DNA from: an uncultured Duncaniella sp.
GTDB taxonomy: Bacteria; Bacteroidota; Bacteroidia; Bacteroidales; Muribaculaceae
Direction: 5' to 3'
Assembly: GCA_910577255.1 (NCBI GenBank)
Contig: CAJTMH010000001.1
Span: 496,001-560,000 of the forward strand
DNA: 64,000 bases
Positions 26,279 through 35,316 of this stretch are shown here, in pieces (position 1 is the stretch's first letter; each line of letters starts with the position of its first letter). Made by a program: the position numbers and the translations under genes. The notes under the pieces were generated by a model. The model searched no databases. It saw nothing but the letters and a program-made list of their open reading frames with translations, and was not told the DNA's origin.

Positions 26279-28147
26279 TTATTTTTGAAAGTTTATCTTA
26301 AAGCCGCCCATCACCGTAAAACCGGGCATATCATAGCCGTTCATTATCTGATAACGAGTATTTGTAATATTATCAAATTTCACCAAGAGCGACAACGGCT
26401 TTACCACACTGTAACTCATCTTCACATCCAGGGTCGCGAAGGACTCGTCAAGTTGTTGCGGAGAAACGTACAGATGTGAAGCCCCTTTGACTTGCGCATC
26501 AATATTCAGATGAGTGCAAGGAGACCACGCCACCCCTGCGAAATATTGATGACGCGGAGCTCCGGTTAAATTGGCAAGTGACGAATGAAGGTAGCTGTAA
26601 GTGGAGTGAAAGGTAAGATTTGCGGAGATGACACTTCGCAATGAAAGCTCTACTCCTTTGTTTATGAATCCGCCGGTATTGACATTCTTCATATCGACAG
26701 TCTGAATGAGGTTCGCGCCTTTTGAATAATAAGCGGTAAGTTCCCAATCCAGATATCGGCTCAACCTATTGCCGATGCCGACCTCATAGTTGACCATTGA
26801 CTCCGGCTGAAGCGAGGAATTGGCCATCCGATAAAGGTACAGCTCCTTAAATGACGGATTGCGGTAGCCCTTGGCTATCGATGCCTTTATGGTCCAGTCA
26901 AGCCGCGGATGGACCACCACACCGGCTTGTGGCACCCATTGTGTGTCAAATTTATCGGAATTAGCCATACGGATTCCGCCATTCACACTGACCATCTCGC
27001 CGGCAAACGATTGTGACAATGTCAGATAAGGTGAGTATTCCGTAATTCTTTTCCGCTCAATAGTGCTGAGAGAACCCGGTTCATGGGGTTTACCTCCTGA
27101 CATCGGGATTTTACCAGTGTATGTGTCAAAATCAAAGCCCGCTGTCGCATACCCACCACGCCATGGCGAAAAGTTTTGGTATGCCAATATTCCAAAACGG
27201 TCATCCACACTGTGAAAATGGCGTGGATCATCAACAAAATGATTACCATAACTATAATATAGCCGAATATTGCCGTTGATCGATGAGGCATGGTTGGATA
27301 TGGCTACCGACGCATCACCCCTGATGATATTCTGATGGTATATATCTGTTGATTCCGGATTGGCAAGTGTCGGATATATTGGATCGTTGCCGACAAATCG
27401 CATAAATGTGTAATCAGCAGCTATCTTCCACACATCTGATAATTCATATCCCACTTTTGCATAAGCGTTTACATCATTAAAATCAAAATTTTTCTTTAAA
27501 CCGTCAGTCCGATTGTATGCTACAGATATTAGAGAGGAGAAGCGCCCATAGCGCAATGTGTTTGTCAATGATGAGAGCAGTGTATTATATGAGCCGTATT
27601 CCATTGACAATGTGGTACTGATGCCATCTCTTTTTGCATCCTTCGTTATGATATTCACTACGCCACCCATCGCATTAGAGCCATACAAGATTGATGCGGG
27701 CCCTCGAAGCACCTCAACCCTGTCGACATACTCCATCTCGTAATAATCAGCCACATGATGGGAATAAATTCCGGAATACTGAGGCTGACCGTCAACCATC
27801 ATTAGCACCGCATTAGTCGGAGAACCACCAACCCCTCTTATTTTCACACCTCCTGACCCACCATTACTTATACCGAAACCGAGGAGGTTTCGTTCAGTAA
27901 CGAAAAGACTTGGCACCCTCATTGAAAGCACTGACAACAACTGTGATTCAGCTGAAGACTCCAATTCCTTGGCACCGACCACACTCACTGCATACGGTAG
28001 TAGATTACGCTTAACAGCATTATTGCTGCCCGTAACCACCACCTCATCCAAGTTCTGACCAGGGATGGAATCGATATCGGCAGCCATAGAATAGTGAGCC
28101 TCTGACATAGCAAAACATGAGAACAAGAAAATGAGATATGATTTCAT
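26279..28147 (-). CDS. TonB-dependent outer membrane receptor (CirA/FepA type, substrate unknown)
   Basis: 622 residues from the ATG at 28147 (MKSYLIFLFSCFAMSEAHYSMA signal peptide). The TonB box is LDEVVVTGS, the plug domain follows (LLPYAVSVVGAKELE, GVKIRGVGGSPTNAVLMMVDGQPQYSG, VEVLRGPASILYGSNAMGGVVNIITK), then the barrel ending GFTVMGGFKINFQ. An upstream in-frame start at 28189 lies before the -7 element and was rejected. No riboswitch is seen upstream. The only clue to substrate is the partner DUF362 lipoprotein, which does not identify one. Confidence 0.9.
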   Translation of the reverse strand: MKSYLIFLFSCFAMSEAHYSMAADIDSIPGQNLDEVVVTGSNNAVKRNLLPYAVSVVGAKELESSAESQLLSVLSMRVPSLFVTERNLLGFGISNGGSGGVKIRGVGGSPTNAVLMMVDGQPQYSGIYSHHVADYYEMEYVDRVEVLRGPASILYGSNAMGGVVNIITKDAKRDGISTTLSMEYGSYNTLLSSLTNTLRYGRFSSLISVAYNRTDGLKKNFDFNDVNAYAKVGYELSDVWKIAADYTFMRFVGNDPIYPTLANPESTDIYHQNIIRGDASVAISNHASSINGNIRLYYSYGNHFVDDPRHFHSVDDRFGILAYQNFSPWRGGYATAGFDFDTYTGKIPMSGGKPHEPGSLSTIERKRITEYSPYLTLSQSFAGEMVSVNGGIRMANSDKFDTQWVPQAGVVVHPRLDWTIKASIAKGYRNPSFKELYLYRMANSSLQPESMVNYEVGIGNRLSRYLDWELTAYYSKGANLIQTVDMKNVNTGGFINKGVELSLRSVISANLTFHSTYSYLHSSLANLTGAPRHQYFAGVAWSPCTHLNIDAQVKGASHLYVSPQQLDESFATLDVKMSYSVVKPLSLLVKFDNITNTRYQIMNGYDMPGFTVMGGFKINFQK

Positions 28148-28168
28148 AAGTGCATTTTTTATCCGACA

Positions 28169-28176
28169 CAAAATTA
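28169..28176 (-). promoter_or_regulatory. -7 promoter element of the TonB receptor-DUF362 operon
   Basis: The minus strand reads TAATTTTG, a match to TAnnTTTG, 21 bases before the ATG at 28147. Confidence 0.55.
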
Positions 28177-28241
28177 CTAATAATATCACATAATTTACTT
28201 ACCATAAATACGGCCTCGCATACCATTTTTACACTTTATGG

Positions 28242-28272
28242 TTTGAATTTACATACGAAAATTGTAATTTTG
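28242..28272 (+). promoter_or_regulatory. Promoter of pyrK-pyrD
   Basis: TTTG at 28242-28245, 19 bases, then TAATTTTG at 28265-28272, an exact -33/-7 pair. The GTG start of pyrK is 53 bases downstream. Confidence 0.75.
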
Positions 28273-28325
28273 TGGCAACATAAGACAACCATTGATTTTA
28301 CTAATTTTAATGCCATCATAATACA

Positions 28326-29093
28326 GTGAAAGAAGCTAAGGATTTCATACTTCTGGAAAACGACCATATCAACGCCAACTATTCACGACTGCGTTTCACA
28401 CCGGCCGACGGCTCTAAGCTCCCGGAGATTTTACCGGGCCAATTCGTACAGGTTGCCACCTCAACTCCAGGGGTGTTCCTACGCCGTCCCATTTCAATAA
28501 ATGATGTGGATACAGTCAACCAGACCATAGACCTTCTTGTGCGTAAAGCCGGACGTGGCACTGAAGCACTTATCGCATTGCCGGAGCGTTCGCACACAAA
28601 TATATTGTTGCCTTTGGGCAAAGGATTCACATGTGAGGCCCCTGCCGGTGCACAGCTTCTGCTCATTGGCGGAGGTGTCGGCGTGGCCCCCCTGCTTTAT
28701 CTCGGCAAAGCACTACGTGCCAAAGGATTTACACCGGAATTTCTGCTCGGCGCGAGAAGTGCGGCCGACATCCTCGAACTTGATGAGTTCCGTGAAGTCG
28801 GGCCTGTGCATATCAGCACCGAAGATGGCACCGAAGGTGAAAAGGGATTGGTCACCCAACACTCTGTGTTAAAATCTGAATTCCATCGCTATTATTGTTG
28901 TGGCCCGGCGCCTATGATGAAGGCTGTAGCCAAAGTGGCAAAAGATAACGGGACCGAATGCGAGGTGTCATTGGAAAACATGATGGCATGCGGTTTAGGC
29001 GCTTGCCTATGCTGCGTTGAGAAAACAGTCAAAGGTAATGTATGCGTGTGCACAGAAGGTCCTGTATTCAACATAGACCAACTCACATGGTAA
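28326..29093 (+). CDS. pyrK: Dihydroorotate dehydrogenase electron transfer subunit
   Basis: 255 residues of the ferredoxin-NADP reductase superfamily. The FAD motif is RRPISIND, the NAD-binding LLIGGGVGVAPLLYLGKAL follows, and the C-terminus holds the [2Fe-2S] cysteines in CGLGACLCCVEKTVKGNVCVC. PyrK passes electrons from the PyrD FMN to NAD+ in the class 1B enzyme. The start is GTG at 28326; the nearby ATG at 28310 is out of frame. pyrD follows after 37 bases, completing the two-subunit enzyme of pyrimidine synthesis. Confidence 0.95.
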   Translation: MKEAKDFILLENDHINANYSRLRFTPADGSKLPEILPGQFVQVATSTPGVFLRRPISINDVDTVNQTIDLLVRKAGRGTEALIALPERSHTNILLPLGKGFTCEAPAGAQLLLIGGGVGVAPLLYLGKALRAKGFTPEFLLGARSAADILELDEFREVGPVHISTEDGTEGEKGLVTQHSVLKSEFHRYYCCGPAPMMKAVAKVAKDNGTECEVSLENMMACGLGACLCCVEKTVKGNVCVCTEGPVFNIDQLTW

Positions 29094-29130
29094 AATTTTA
29101 GACAACAATCAAGAATACACGTAGAGAATC

Positions 29131-30036
29131 ATGGCTAATTTATCAGTAAATATAGGCAACCTTCATCTTAAGAACCCGGTGCTCACCGCCTCAGGCACAT
29201 TTGGATATGGTGAGGAATTTACACCGTTCATAGACCTCAACAGGCTCGGAGGATATATAATAAAAGGCACCACACTCAATGCTCGTGAAGGCAATGACTA
29301 TCCACGCATGGTAGAGACACCGTCCGGCATGCTCAATGCTGTCGGTCTTCAAAACAAGGGGGTACAATATTTCATCGACAATATATATCCGCGCATCAAG
29401 CATTTTGACTCGGAGCTCATAGTGAATGTGTCAGGGGCCAAAGTAGAGGATTATGCTGAGACTGCACGCCGACTGGCCGCTCTTGATGGAATAAACGCCA
29501 TTGAAGTCAATATATCATGCCCCAATGTCAAAGAGGGAGGCATGGCATTCGGCACCACCACTCAAGGAGCAGCCGAAGTCACTCGTGCCGTCAGAGCCGC
29601 CTTCCCCAAAACACTTATAGTAAAGTTATCGCCTAACGTTACATCAATCGCCGACATAGCCCGCGCTGTCGAGGCAGAAGGTGCTGACTCCGTGTCGCTG
29701 ATCAACACGCTTATGGGTATGTCTATTGATGTGGAACGCCGCAAACCACACCTGTCGACAATCACCGGAGGCCTTTCCGGGCCCGCAGTGCGTCCGGTTG
29801 CAGTAAGGATGGTATGGCAGGTAGCAAAAGCGGTCAACATACCGGTGGTCGGGCTCGGTGGAATCATGGATGGTCGTGATGCCATTGAATTCATGCTTGC
29901 GGGCGCTACTGCAGTGGAAATCGGGACAGCGAACTTCATTGACCCTGCAGTGACGATGAAAGTCATTGACTTCATGGAAGAGTATTGCACACGCCATGGA
30001 ATCAATGATATCAACGAGATTATAGGGTGCATATAA
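29131..30036 (+). CDS. pyrD: Dihydroorotate dehydrogenase, class 1B catalytic subunit
   Basis: 301 residues, a TIM barrel with FMN. Family blocks are visible: NPVLTASGTFGYGEEF, GGYIIKGTTLNAREGNDYPRMVETPSGMLNAVGLQNKG, VNISCPNVKEGGMAFG (with the active-site Cys of class 1B), VKLSPNVTSIADIA and PVVGLGGIMDGRDAIEFMLAGATAVEIGTANF. It oxidises dihydroorotate to orotate in the cytosol using PyrK as electron partner. Confidence 0.96.
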   Translation: MANLSVNIGNLHLKNPVLTASGTFGYGEEFTPFIDLNRLGGYIIKGTTLNAREGNDYPRMVETPSGMLNAVGLQNKGVQYFIDNIYPRIKHFDSELIVNVSGAKVEDYAETARRLAALDGINAIEVNISCPNVKEGGMAFGTTTQGAAEVTRAVRAAFPKTLIVKLSPNVTSIADIARAVEAEGADSVSLINTLMGMSIDVERRKPHLSTITGGLSGPAVRPVAVRMVWQVAKAVNIPVVGLGGIMDGRDAIEFMLAGATAVEIGTANFIDPAVTMKVIDFMEEYCTRHGINDINEIIGCI

Positions 30037-30074
30037 CACGGATGACTGAGTCGGAATACAAAAAGTGAAATTAA

Positions 30075-30107
30075 TTTGGCGTATAAGTCTAAAATTATTT
30101 ACCTTTG
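30075..30107 (+). promoter_or_regulatory. Promoter of the lipoprotein-addA group
   Basis: TTTG at 30075-30078, 21 bases, then TACCTTTG at 30100-30107, followed by the ATG at 30129. Confidence 0.75.
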
Positions 30108-30128
30108 TATTATTAGAAATTCCTACAA

Positions 30129-30545
30129 ATGAAAACCTATCCCCTACTACGCATTGTCAGTCTTTCATTAGCCCCGGTTTTGGCATCAATGCTCCTGACC
30201 GGCTGTGGAAAGCTATCAGACGAGGCTAAAGAGATTGTCGGTATATACTACAATCCTGAGATTTCACAGACAGAACCTGTGATGGAGCTTCACAAAAATG
30301 CCACGTGCCTCATACGTGCAATCAAACCCGGCGTGCTGACATACAGTGTGGAAGGGAAATGGAATGTCGAGAACGACTCTCTGCTCCTGACACTTGATCC
30401 TGCGACCCTAAAACATGATGGTGACAGCACTCTGATAGGGAACATACCAAATCATGTGGCCAGGAAAGTTGCCGGACATAACGATTTCTCTCTTCAACTC
30501 GAAAATGACGGTGTGACATATCTCTACCAGCGAAGAGCAGAATAA
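30129..30545 (+). CDS. Lipocalin-like lipoprotein
   Basis: 138 residues; the signal peptide ends SMLLTGC at about residue 26. The mature part looks like a small lipocalin-type beta barrel (IVGIYYNPE, VMELHKNATCLIRAI, YSVEGKWNVENDSLLLTLDP, FSLQLENDGVTYLYQR), as in DUF4488/lipocalin_4-like proteins of Bacteroidetes. The residue after Cys is Gly, then Lys, so the surface-export pattern is absent and it is probably periplasmic-facing. Function is unknown. It opens a plus-strand group that runs to the helicase gene. Confidence 0.75.
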   Translation: MKTYPLLRIVSLSLAPVLASMLLTGCGKLSDEAKEIVGIYYNPEISQTEPVMELHKNATCLIRAIKPGVLTYSVEGKWNVENDSLLLTLDPATLKHDGDSTLIGNIPNHVARKVAGHNDFSLQLENDGVTYLYQRRAE

Positions 30546-30583
30546 AAGCCTTGATGAAATAGAAGTCAATAGACAATCCTATA

Positions 30584-31090
30584 ATGAATCTCCATAATCT
30601 TATGAAAACATACCTCATCCTCCCTCTCTTGCTCCTCATGGCAGCCTTAGGCAGCTGTGGGCACACTGACTCCATTTCGGATGATGTAGCTACTGCTGAA
30701 ATGGCTCTTGCCGGAGAAGACGTGGCCACCACACGGCATATCTGCGACAAACTGGTCGGTCATAAGGACTCCAACGGCATTGAAGCTACCGAAATGGCGC
30801 GTCTGTCAATACTTTATATGGAGCTCAATGAGCGCACTGACGATCCTGAGACTGTGGAACTTGCGGCCCAGTGCTATCGTGATGCGTTCAAACTCAATGC
30901 CGACTCAGCACGGCACTACTATACAAATCTCCCGATTGAACTCGACAAGTATGCCATGACACTTGCCACCTTAGTGCAGTCGCTTGACAATCCTCGCGAG
31001 ATTCCAGCCGACCATGACAGCCAGTCATCCCTTGATTCAATTGGGCAATATCTCACCCCTGCCTGTCACTCCGATTCTATTGCCGAATAA
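30584..31090 (+). CDS. Hypothetical lipoprotein with helical, TPR-like body
   Basis: 168 residues. The signal peptide ends AALGSC; the start could also be the ATG at 30602 (MKTYLILPLLLL), which gives a more usual signal peptide. The mature part is helical with repeats such as AEMALAGEDVATTRHICDKL and ARLSILYMELNERTDDPETVELAAQCYRDAFKLN, suggesting two or three degenerate TPR units. I do not recognise a family. It lies 38 bases after the lipocalin-like gene and five bases before the SUI1-type gene. Confidence 0.7.
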   Translation: MNLHNLMKTYLILPLLLLMAALGSCGHTDSISDDVATAEMALAGEDVATTRHICDKLVGHKDSNGIEATEMARLSILYMELNERTDDPETVELAAQCYRDAFKLNADSARHYYTNLPIELDKYAMTLATLVQSLDNPREIPADHDSQSSLDSIGQYLTPACHSDSIAE

Positions 31091-31094
31091 TATC

Positions 31095-31424
31095 ATGGAC
31101 TGGAAAGATATATTAAGCCAAAAGGTTGCGGAAGGGACTCTACCTCATGAGGAGATATCCCAACAGGAACCCGCTCTGACGAAATCCGGCCAGACCGACA
31201 CGTTGTCCATACTGATTGACAAGAAGGGACGCAAAGGCAAGGTGGCAACCCTAATAGTAGGCTTTACGATTGATGATGAAGAGGTTAAGCGAATTGCTAC
31301 GACCCTAAAGACTCGTTTAGGTACTGGCGGTTCGGCGCGAGGTGGAGAAATCCTTATACAGGGTGATCGCCGTGACGATGTCAAGGCACACCTGATTGAA
31401 ATGGGATATAAGGTCAAAGGATGA
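31095..31424 (+). CDS. yciH: SUI1/YciH family translation initiation factor homologue
   Basis: 109 residues from the ATG at 31095. The eIF1/SUI1 core is clear: SILIDKKGRKGKVATLIVGF, then LKTRLGTGGSARGGEILIQGDRRDDVKAHLIEMGYKVKG. Bacterial YciH resembles eIF1 and influences start-codon choice, though its role is not settled. A longer frame reaching back to 30984 overlaps the preceding lipoprotein and was rejected. The stop overlaps the ATG of the helicase gene by four bases (ATGA). Confidence 0.9.
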   Translation: MDWKDILSQKVAEGTLPHEEISQQEPALTKSGQTDTLSILIDKKGRKGKVATLIVGFTIDDEEVKRIATTLKTRLGTGGSARGGEILIQGDRRDDVKAHLIEMGYKVKG

Positions 31425-34400
31425 TCAATATCTATAAAGCCTCGGCCGGATCGGGAAAGACATTTACCCTTGCACGTGAATATATAAAGTTGATTTTAGG
31501 TCGCAAGGACGAAAATGGGGCGTATAAGCTCAACCGTAATCCTTTTGACTCTCACCGTTCGGTACTTGCCATAACCTTCACCAACAAGGCGACCGAGGAA
31601 ATGAAGAGCCGCATTATCCATGAGTTAGCCGTAATAGCGGGATATGAGAAAGGGTGGGAAGAAAAAAGCCCTTATGAAGATGAGCTGTGCCAGACATTCA
31701 ATTGTTCAGCGCTTGAATTAAAGGATGTGGCAGGAAGAGCGCTCAGGGATTTGCTATATGACTTCAATTTCTTCAGCGTATCTACCATCGATTCATTTTT
31801 CCAACTGATACTCCGCGCATTCGCCCACGAGGCAGAGGTGTCAGGCAACTATGAACTTGAGCTTGAGGATAAAGCCGTGATAGGAATGGGAGTGGACCAA
31901 CTGCTCCAGGATCTTAACCATGGTAAACAGACCAAAGAGAGCAAATATCTCATAAATTGGCTGTCAAACTATATGACCCAGCTCATCGAGGACGGAAAAT
32001 CGTTTAATCTTTTCAATCGCTCCTCACAGGTGCACAAAGAGCTGATTCTCTTTATCGGTGACATCACTGATGATACTTTTAAAGATAATGAGGCGCGTAT
32101 CATAGAATATCTGTCTGACCTCTCGCGGTTCAATAAATTCAAAGATGATATGGCTGAGCTCAGCCGTAACATAAAGCTCTCGACCATAAAGGCATGTACT
32201 GATGCGGTGGATGCCATTGTCAATACCGGACTTGACCAGGGACTTGTCAACAGCACGGTATTCACTGCCATTAAAAACTGGATGGGAAACGGCTATTACC
32301 GTGGCTCATCCTCACAAGCAGCCCTCTCAGCCACCGTATTGAAGGCATGTGAAAACATCGACTCTGCATATACGAAAAAGGGCCAGACCTCGCCACTGCG
32401 GACCCAGTCGGTTGATGGACTTATCGCGGAAGCTCTTGGTGCCATGCAGCATAGCTGTAAGGAAATTAAATTCATCAATATCATCACTGCCAATCTCTAT
32501 CAGTTAGGACTACTGTCCACGCTAATAAGCTATATTGACAAATATCGGCAAGAGAATTCCACTATTCTTCTAAGCGACACCAACAACCTCCTCTCAAAAA
32601 TAATCGGCAATGATGATACACCATTCATCTACGAAAGAGTCGGTGTCTGGTTCAAGCATTTTCTGATAGATGAATTCCAGGATACATCTCTTAGTCAGTG
32701 GAGAAATCTCAGGCCGTTAATCAGCGAGAGCCTCTCATACGACCATGACAACCTCGTCATCGGCGACGAAAAGCAATGTATCTATCGCTTTAGGAACAGT
32801 GATCCGACCCTACTCCACAATCTGCATTCCGAAGAATGTGTGGAAGGGCATGCCGTTATCAGCGGTGACAATATAAAGGAGAATACCAACTGGCGCTCTT
32901 CGTCAGACGTCATACGGTTCAACAACACCATTTTCTCAGCACTGACCCAAGCCATCGGGTTCAACGAAATTTATCAAAACGTAGCCCAACAGATATCCCC
33001 AAAACATTGCACTCATCACGGCTATGTGACAATCAGAGCGTATTCGGGGGACAATCTTGAAGCAAAAAACCAGCAAGCTCTTGACAACCTGACCGCGGAA
33101 TTACGGCGCCAGTTATCGTCAGGTTATCGTCCCGGCGATATCGCCATCCTGGTAAGAAGATGGTCAGAAGGAGAAATGATAATACGCCATCTTGAGGCTA
33201 TCAAGGAAGCCGATAGCACCTATCCGGAATTCCGGATTGTTTCCGACAGCTCGTTGCTGATATCACGTTCACCTGCAGTGCTTCTCATCCTCAGCCGTCT
33301 AAGGTTAATGTCATCGACAGAGTTCGCACCGAGAGCCAACAAAAAGACTCAGCGTGAAATTGCAGTCCTGATCAATGATTTCGAGGCTATTCACAGTAGT
33401 GGAGCTAATCCGTCGCAGGCCCTTTCGAAAGCCATAACAAATGCTGAATCCCCCGCGGACGATATTCATATTCCAGCAGAGCATTCGTCAGGAGAAACCC
33501 TGACAGAAGCCGACCTCGTGTCGGTGGTAGAACGCATCATTGACGAATTTGTACCCAAAGAGAACTTAGCCACCGACAACCAGTTTATCACAGCCTTTCA
33601 GGACCTGGTGACTGATTTTGTAGCCAAAGGCCAAGGAGACATCCGCACGTTCCTGAAATGGTGGGACGAAACCGGCTATAAATCTTCAATAGCAGGTGCC
33701 CGTGATGATTATTCACTCAACATCCTTACCATTCATAAGTCCAAAGGGCTTGAATTCCCCTGTGTCCACATACCGTTTGCCGACATGAACACTGGGACTC
33801 ATTCTGAGACAGCATGGTTTGAACTTCCACCTATAGCAGGAATCTCCCCCGACACCATCCCACCTATGGTGCCGTTGAAAATTTCGAGCGCCATGATTGA
33901 TACCGTATTTGAGGAGAGATATGTTGACATCCGTCGGCAGAATCTCCTCGATGCAATCAATCTACTCTATGTGGCATTCACAAGGGCTGTGGACGAACTG
34001 CACATAGGCATCCTCCAGCCATCCGAAAAGACAACCCGCAAGGAAACAGGTACGACACTGCCAAACACTCTTTCCGAACTGATATACTCAGCTGCCATGG
34101 ACTGCACTCCTGACTTCTGTAAAGAACTCGAGCGCACGCATCCCATAAGCAATCCAACAGTATCACCATTCACCCAAATGGCGTTCAATTCAGATGGAGT
34201 GCTCAGTATCGGCTCACCTACAGTAAAGCACATCGAGGAAAAAGGAGCCAAAAAGACAGCCATGTCACCTGCCGCACCACAATTTATGCCGGCGTATCGC
34301 ACCACCAACACGTCCGCTCCATGGGATAACACACGCCTCGACACTATCCATGATATCGAAGTGGCGCGTGACCGAGGCATAATCTTACATGACCTGATGG

Positions 34401-34798
34401 CCAAAATATGCACACCGGCCGACATCCCGAATGCAATCAACCAACTTCGCGTCTCCCCCGATGCCAAGTCGCTGACCACAGCTGATATCCAGGAAATACG
34501 TCATCTCATAACCCAACGAGTCTCCGACAAAAGAGTGGCCCGGTGGTTTGATGGCTATAAACGCCTCCTGATTGAACGCCCTATCGCTATCGGCATGTCG
34601 GAGACTCGTCGTCCTGACCGCATCGTATGGACTGCAGATGGAGAAATCCACATAATTGACTATAAATCAGGCGAGCAACCGCCCCAACGCTACAAAAAGC
34701 AGGTCAAAGAATATGTCGACATTCTCACCGGCCTGGGTTATGAAAATGTGACCGGATATCTCTACTATCTTGACACAGGCACAATAGTAAAAGTATAA
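31421..34798 (+). CDS. AddA/RecB-like UvrD-family helicase with C-terminal nuclease domain
   Basis: 1125 residues. Superfamily 1A helicase motifs appear in order: I (ASAGSGKTFTLA, 7-18), Ia (AITFTNKATEEM), II (LIDEFQDTS), III (GDEKQCIYRFRNSD), IV (NWRSSSDVI), V (LTIHKSKGLEFP) and VI (LYVAFTRA). The C-terminal part has the RecB-family PD-(D/E)xK elements RPDRIVW and IDYKSG (about 1079-1084) with the upstream ERPIAIG strand. It should unwind and trim double-strand breaks for recombination. The AddB-type partner usually found beside it in Bacteroides is not in the window. It is coupled to yciH by a four-base overlap. Confidence 0.9.
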   Translation: MINIYKASAGSGKTFTLAREYIKLILGRKDENGAYKLNRNPFDSHRSVLAITFTNKATEEMKSRIIHELAVIAGYEKGWEEKSPYEDELCQTFNCSALELKDVAGRALRDLLYDFNFFSVSTIDSFFQLILRAFAHEAEVSGNYELELEDKAVIGMGVDQLLQDLNHGKQTKESKYLINWLSNYMTQLIEDGKSFNLFNRSSQVHKELILFIGDITDDTFKDNEARIIEYLSDLSRFNKFKDDMAELSRNIKLSTIKACTDAVDAIVNTGLDQGLVNSTVFTAIKNWMGNGYYRGSSSQAALSATVLKACENIDSAYTKKGQTSPLRTQSVDGLIAEALGAMQHSCKEIKFINIITANLYQLGLLSTLISYIDKYRQENSTILLSDTNNLLSKIIGNDDTPFIYERVGVWFKHFLIDEFQDTSLSQWRNLRPLISESLSYDHDNLVIGDEKQCIYRFRNSDPTLLHNLHSEECVEGHAVISGDNIKENTNWRSSSDVIRFNNTIFSALTQAIGFNEIYQNVAQQISPKHCTHHGYVTIRAYSGDNLEAKNQQALDNLTAELRRQLSSGYRPGDIAILVRRWSEGEMIIRHLEAIKEADSTYPEFRIVSDSSLLISRSPAVLLILSRLRLMSSTEFAPRANKKTQREIAVLINDFEAIHSSGANPSQALSKAITNAESPADDIHIPAEHSSGETLTEADLVSVVERIIDEFVPKENLATDNQFITAFQDLVTDFVAKGQGDIRTFLKWWDETGYKSSIAGARDDYSLNILTIHKSKGLEFPCVHIPFADMNTGTHSETAWFELPPIAGISPDTIPPMVPLKISSAMIDTVFEERYVDIRRQNLLDAINLLYVAFTRAVDELHIGILQPSEKTTRKETGTTLPNTLSELIYSAAMDCTPDFCKELERTHPISNPTVSPFTQMAFNSDGVLSIGSPTVKHIEEKGAKKTAMSPAAPQFMPAYRTTNTSAPWDNTRLDTIHDIEVARDRGIILHDLMAKICTPADIPNAINQLRVSPDAKSLTTADIQEIRHLITQRVSDKRVARWFDGYKRLLIERPIAIGMSETRRPDRIVWTADGEIHIIDYKSGEQPPQRYKKQVKEYVDILTGLGYENVTGYLYYLDTGTIVKV

Positions 34799-34892
34799 GT
34801 GTCCCGACTCAGTGTGGCACGATATGTACACATTGCCTGACATAAAAAATAGATCTCACAAAATATATTTTTCTAAGAAATCAGCCACTTTT

Positions 34893-34924
34893 TTTGGCCG
34901 GATAAAATAAAATACCTAATTTCG
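34893..34924 (+). promoter_or_regulatory. Promoter of the B12 operon
   Basis: TTTG at 34893-34896, 20 bases, then TAATTTCG at 34917-34924, one mismatch from TAnnTTTG; the cobalamin aptamer starts just downstream. Confidence 0.6.
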
Positions 34925-34930
34925 CCACCG

Positions 34931-35182
34931 TTATGGTTGCTCGTGACCGAAGAGTCGGTCTCCCCAACAAACGAGCATCAAAAGGGAACCCGGTGTAAGT
35001 CCGGGACAGTACCCGCTGCTGTAATTCCCCCCAGTTGTGTAAATCACACTGAACAGTCACCACTCAAAAAGTCATTGGAGTACAACTCTGAGAAGACGAG
35101 GTTGACCGGGATAAGTCAGAAGACCTGCCATAGCCGCAACATAAGATTCGCCTACGGGACTATGGGCTAAATTCTGACTTCA
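34931..35182 (+). promoter_or_regulatory. Cobalamin riboswitch
   Basis: Core blocks are readable: AAAGGGAACCCGGTGTAAGTCCGGGACAG-type P3-P6 core at 34981-35008 (in pieces: GGGAAcCCGGTG, AAGTCCGGGaC), ACCCGCTGCTGTAA at 35011, and the B12 box as AAGTCAGAAGACCTGCC at 35113-35129. AAGTCAGAA can pair with TTCTGACTT at 35172-35180, forming the regulatory stem. Two hairpins follow before btuB (35203 and 35244), so the output is probably transcription attenuation, with translation control possible. B12 binding would shut off the uptake operon. Confidence 0.95.
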
Positions 35183-35202
35183 GATTTTCATGAGGAGAAG
35201 AT

Positions 35203-35226
35203 GGCATTTTTATCATGCCTTTTTCT
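35203..35226 (+). terminator. Short hairpin with T tract in the B12 riboswitch leader
   Basis: GGCAT (35203) and ATGCC (35215) pair over five bases, followed by TTTTTCTT. The stem is weak by itself. Confidence 0.4.
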
Positions 35227-35243
35227 TACCTACATACCATATT

Positions 35244-35286
35244 TCCCGTTGCGTGTCATCAAAGCGCAGACGGGATTTTCTATTTT
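35244..35286 (+). terminator. Leader terminator before btuB
   Basis: TCCCGTTGCG (35244-35253) and CGCAGACGGGA (35265-35275) form a stem with one small internal mismatch, followed by TTTTCTATTTTC. It lies between aptamer and start codon, as expected for the off state of the riboswitch. Confidence 0.6.
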
Positions 35287-35316
35287 CTGCACCACCCTCT
35301 CTCCCATACCCTCTTC

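Noticed and set aside
30984..31094. N-terminal extension of the SUI1-type gene
   Set aside because: It overlaps the end of the upstream lipoprotein gene in another frame and has no homology to the family.
35215..35316. N-terminal extension of btuB
   Set aside because: The extra codons fall in the riboswitch hairpins; the signal peptide begins at 35317.
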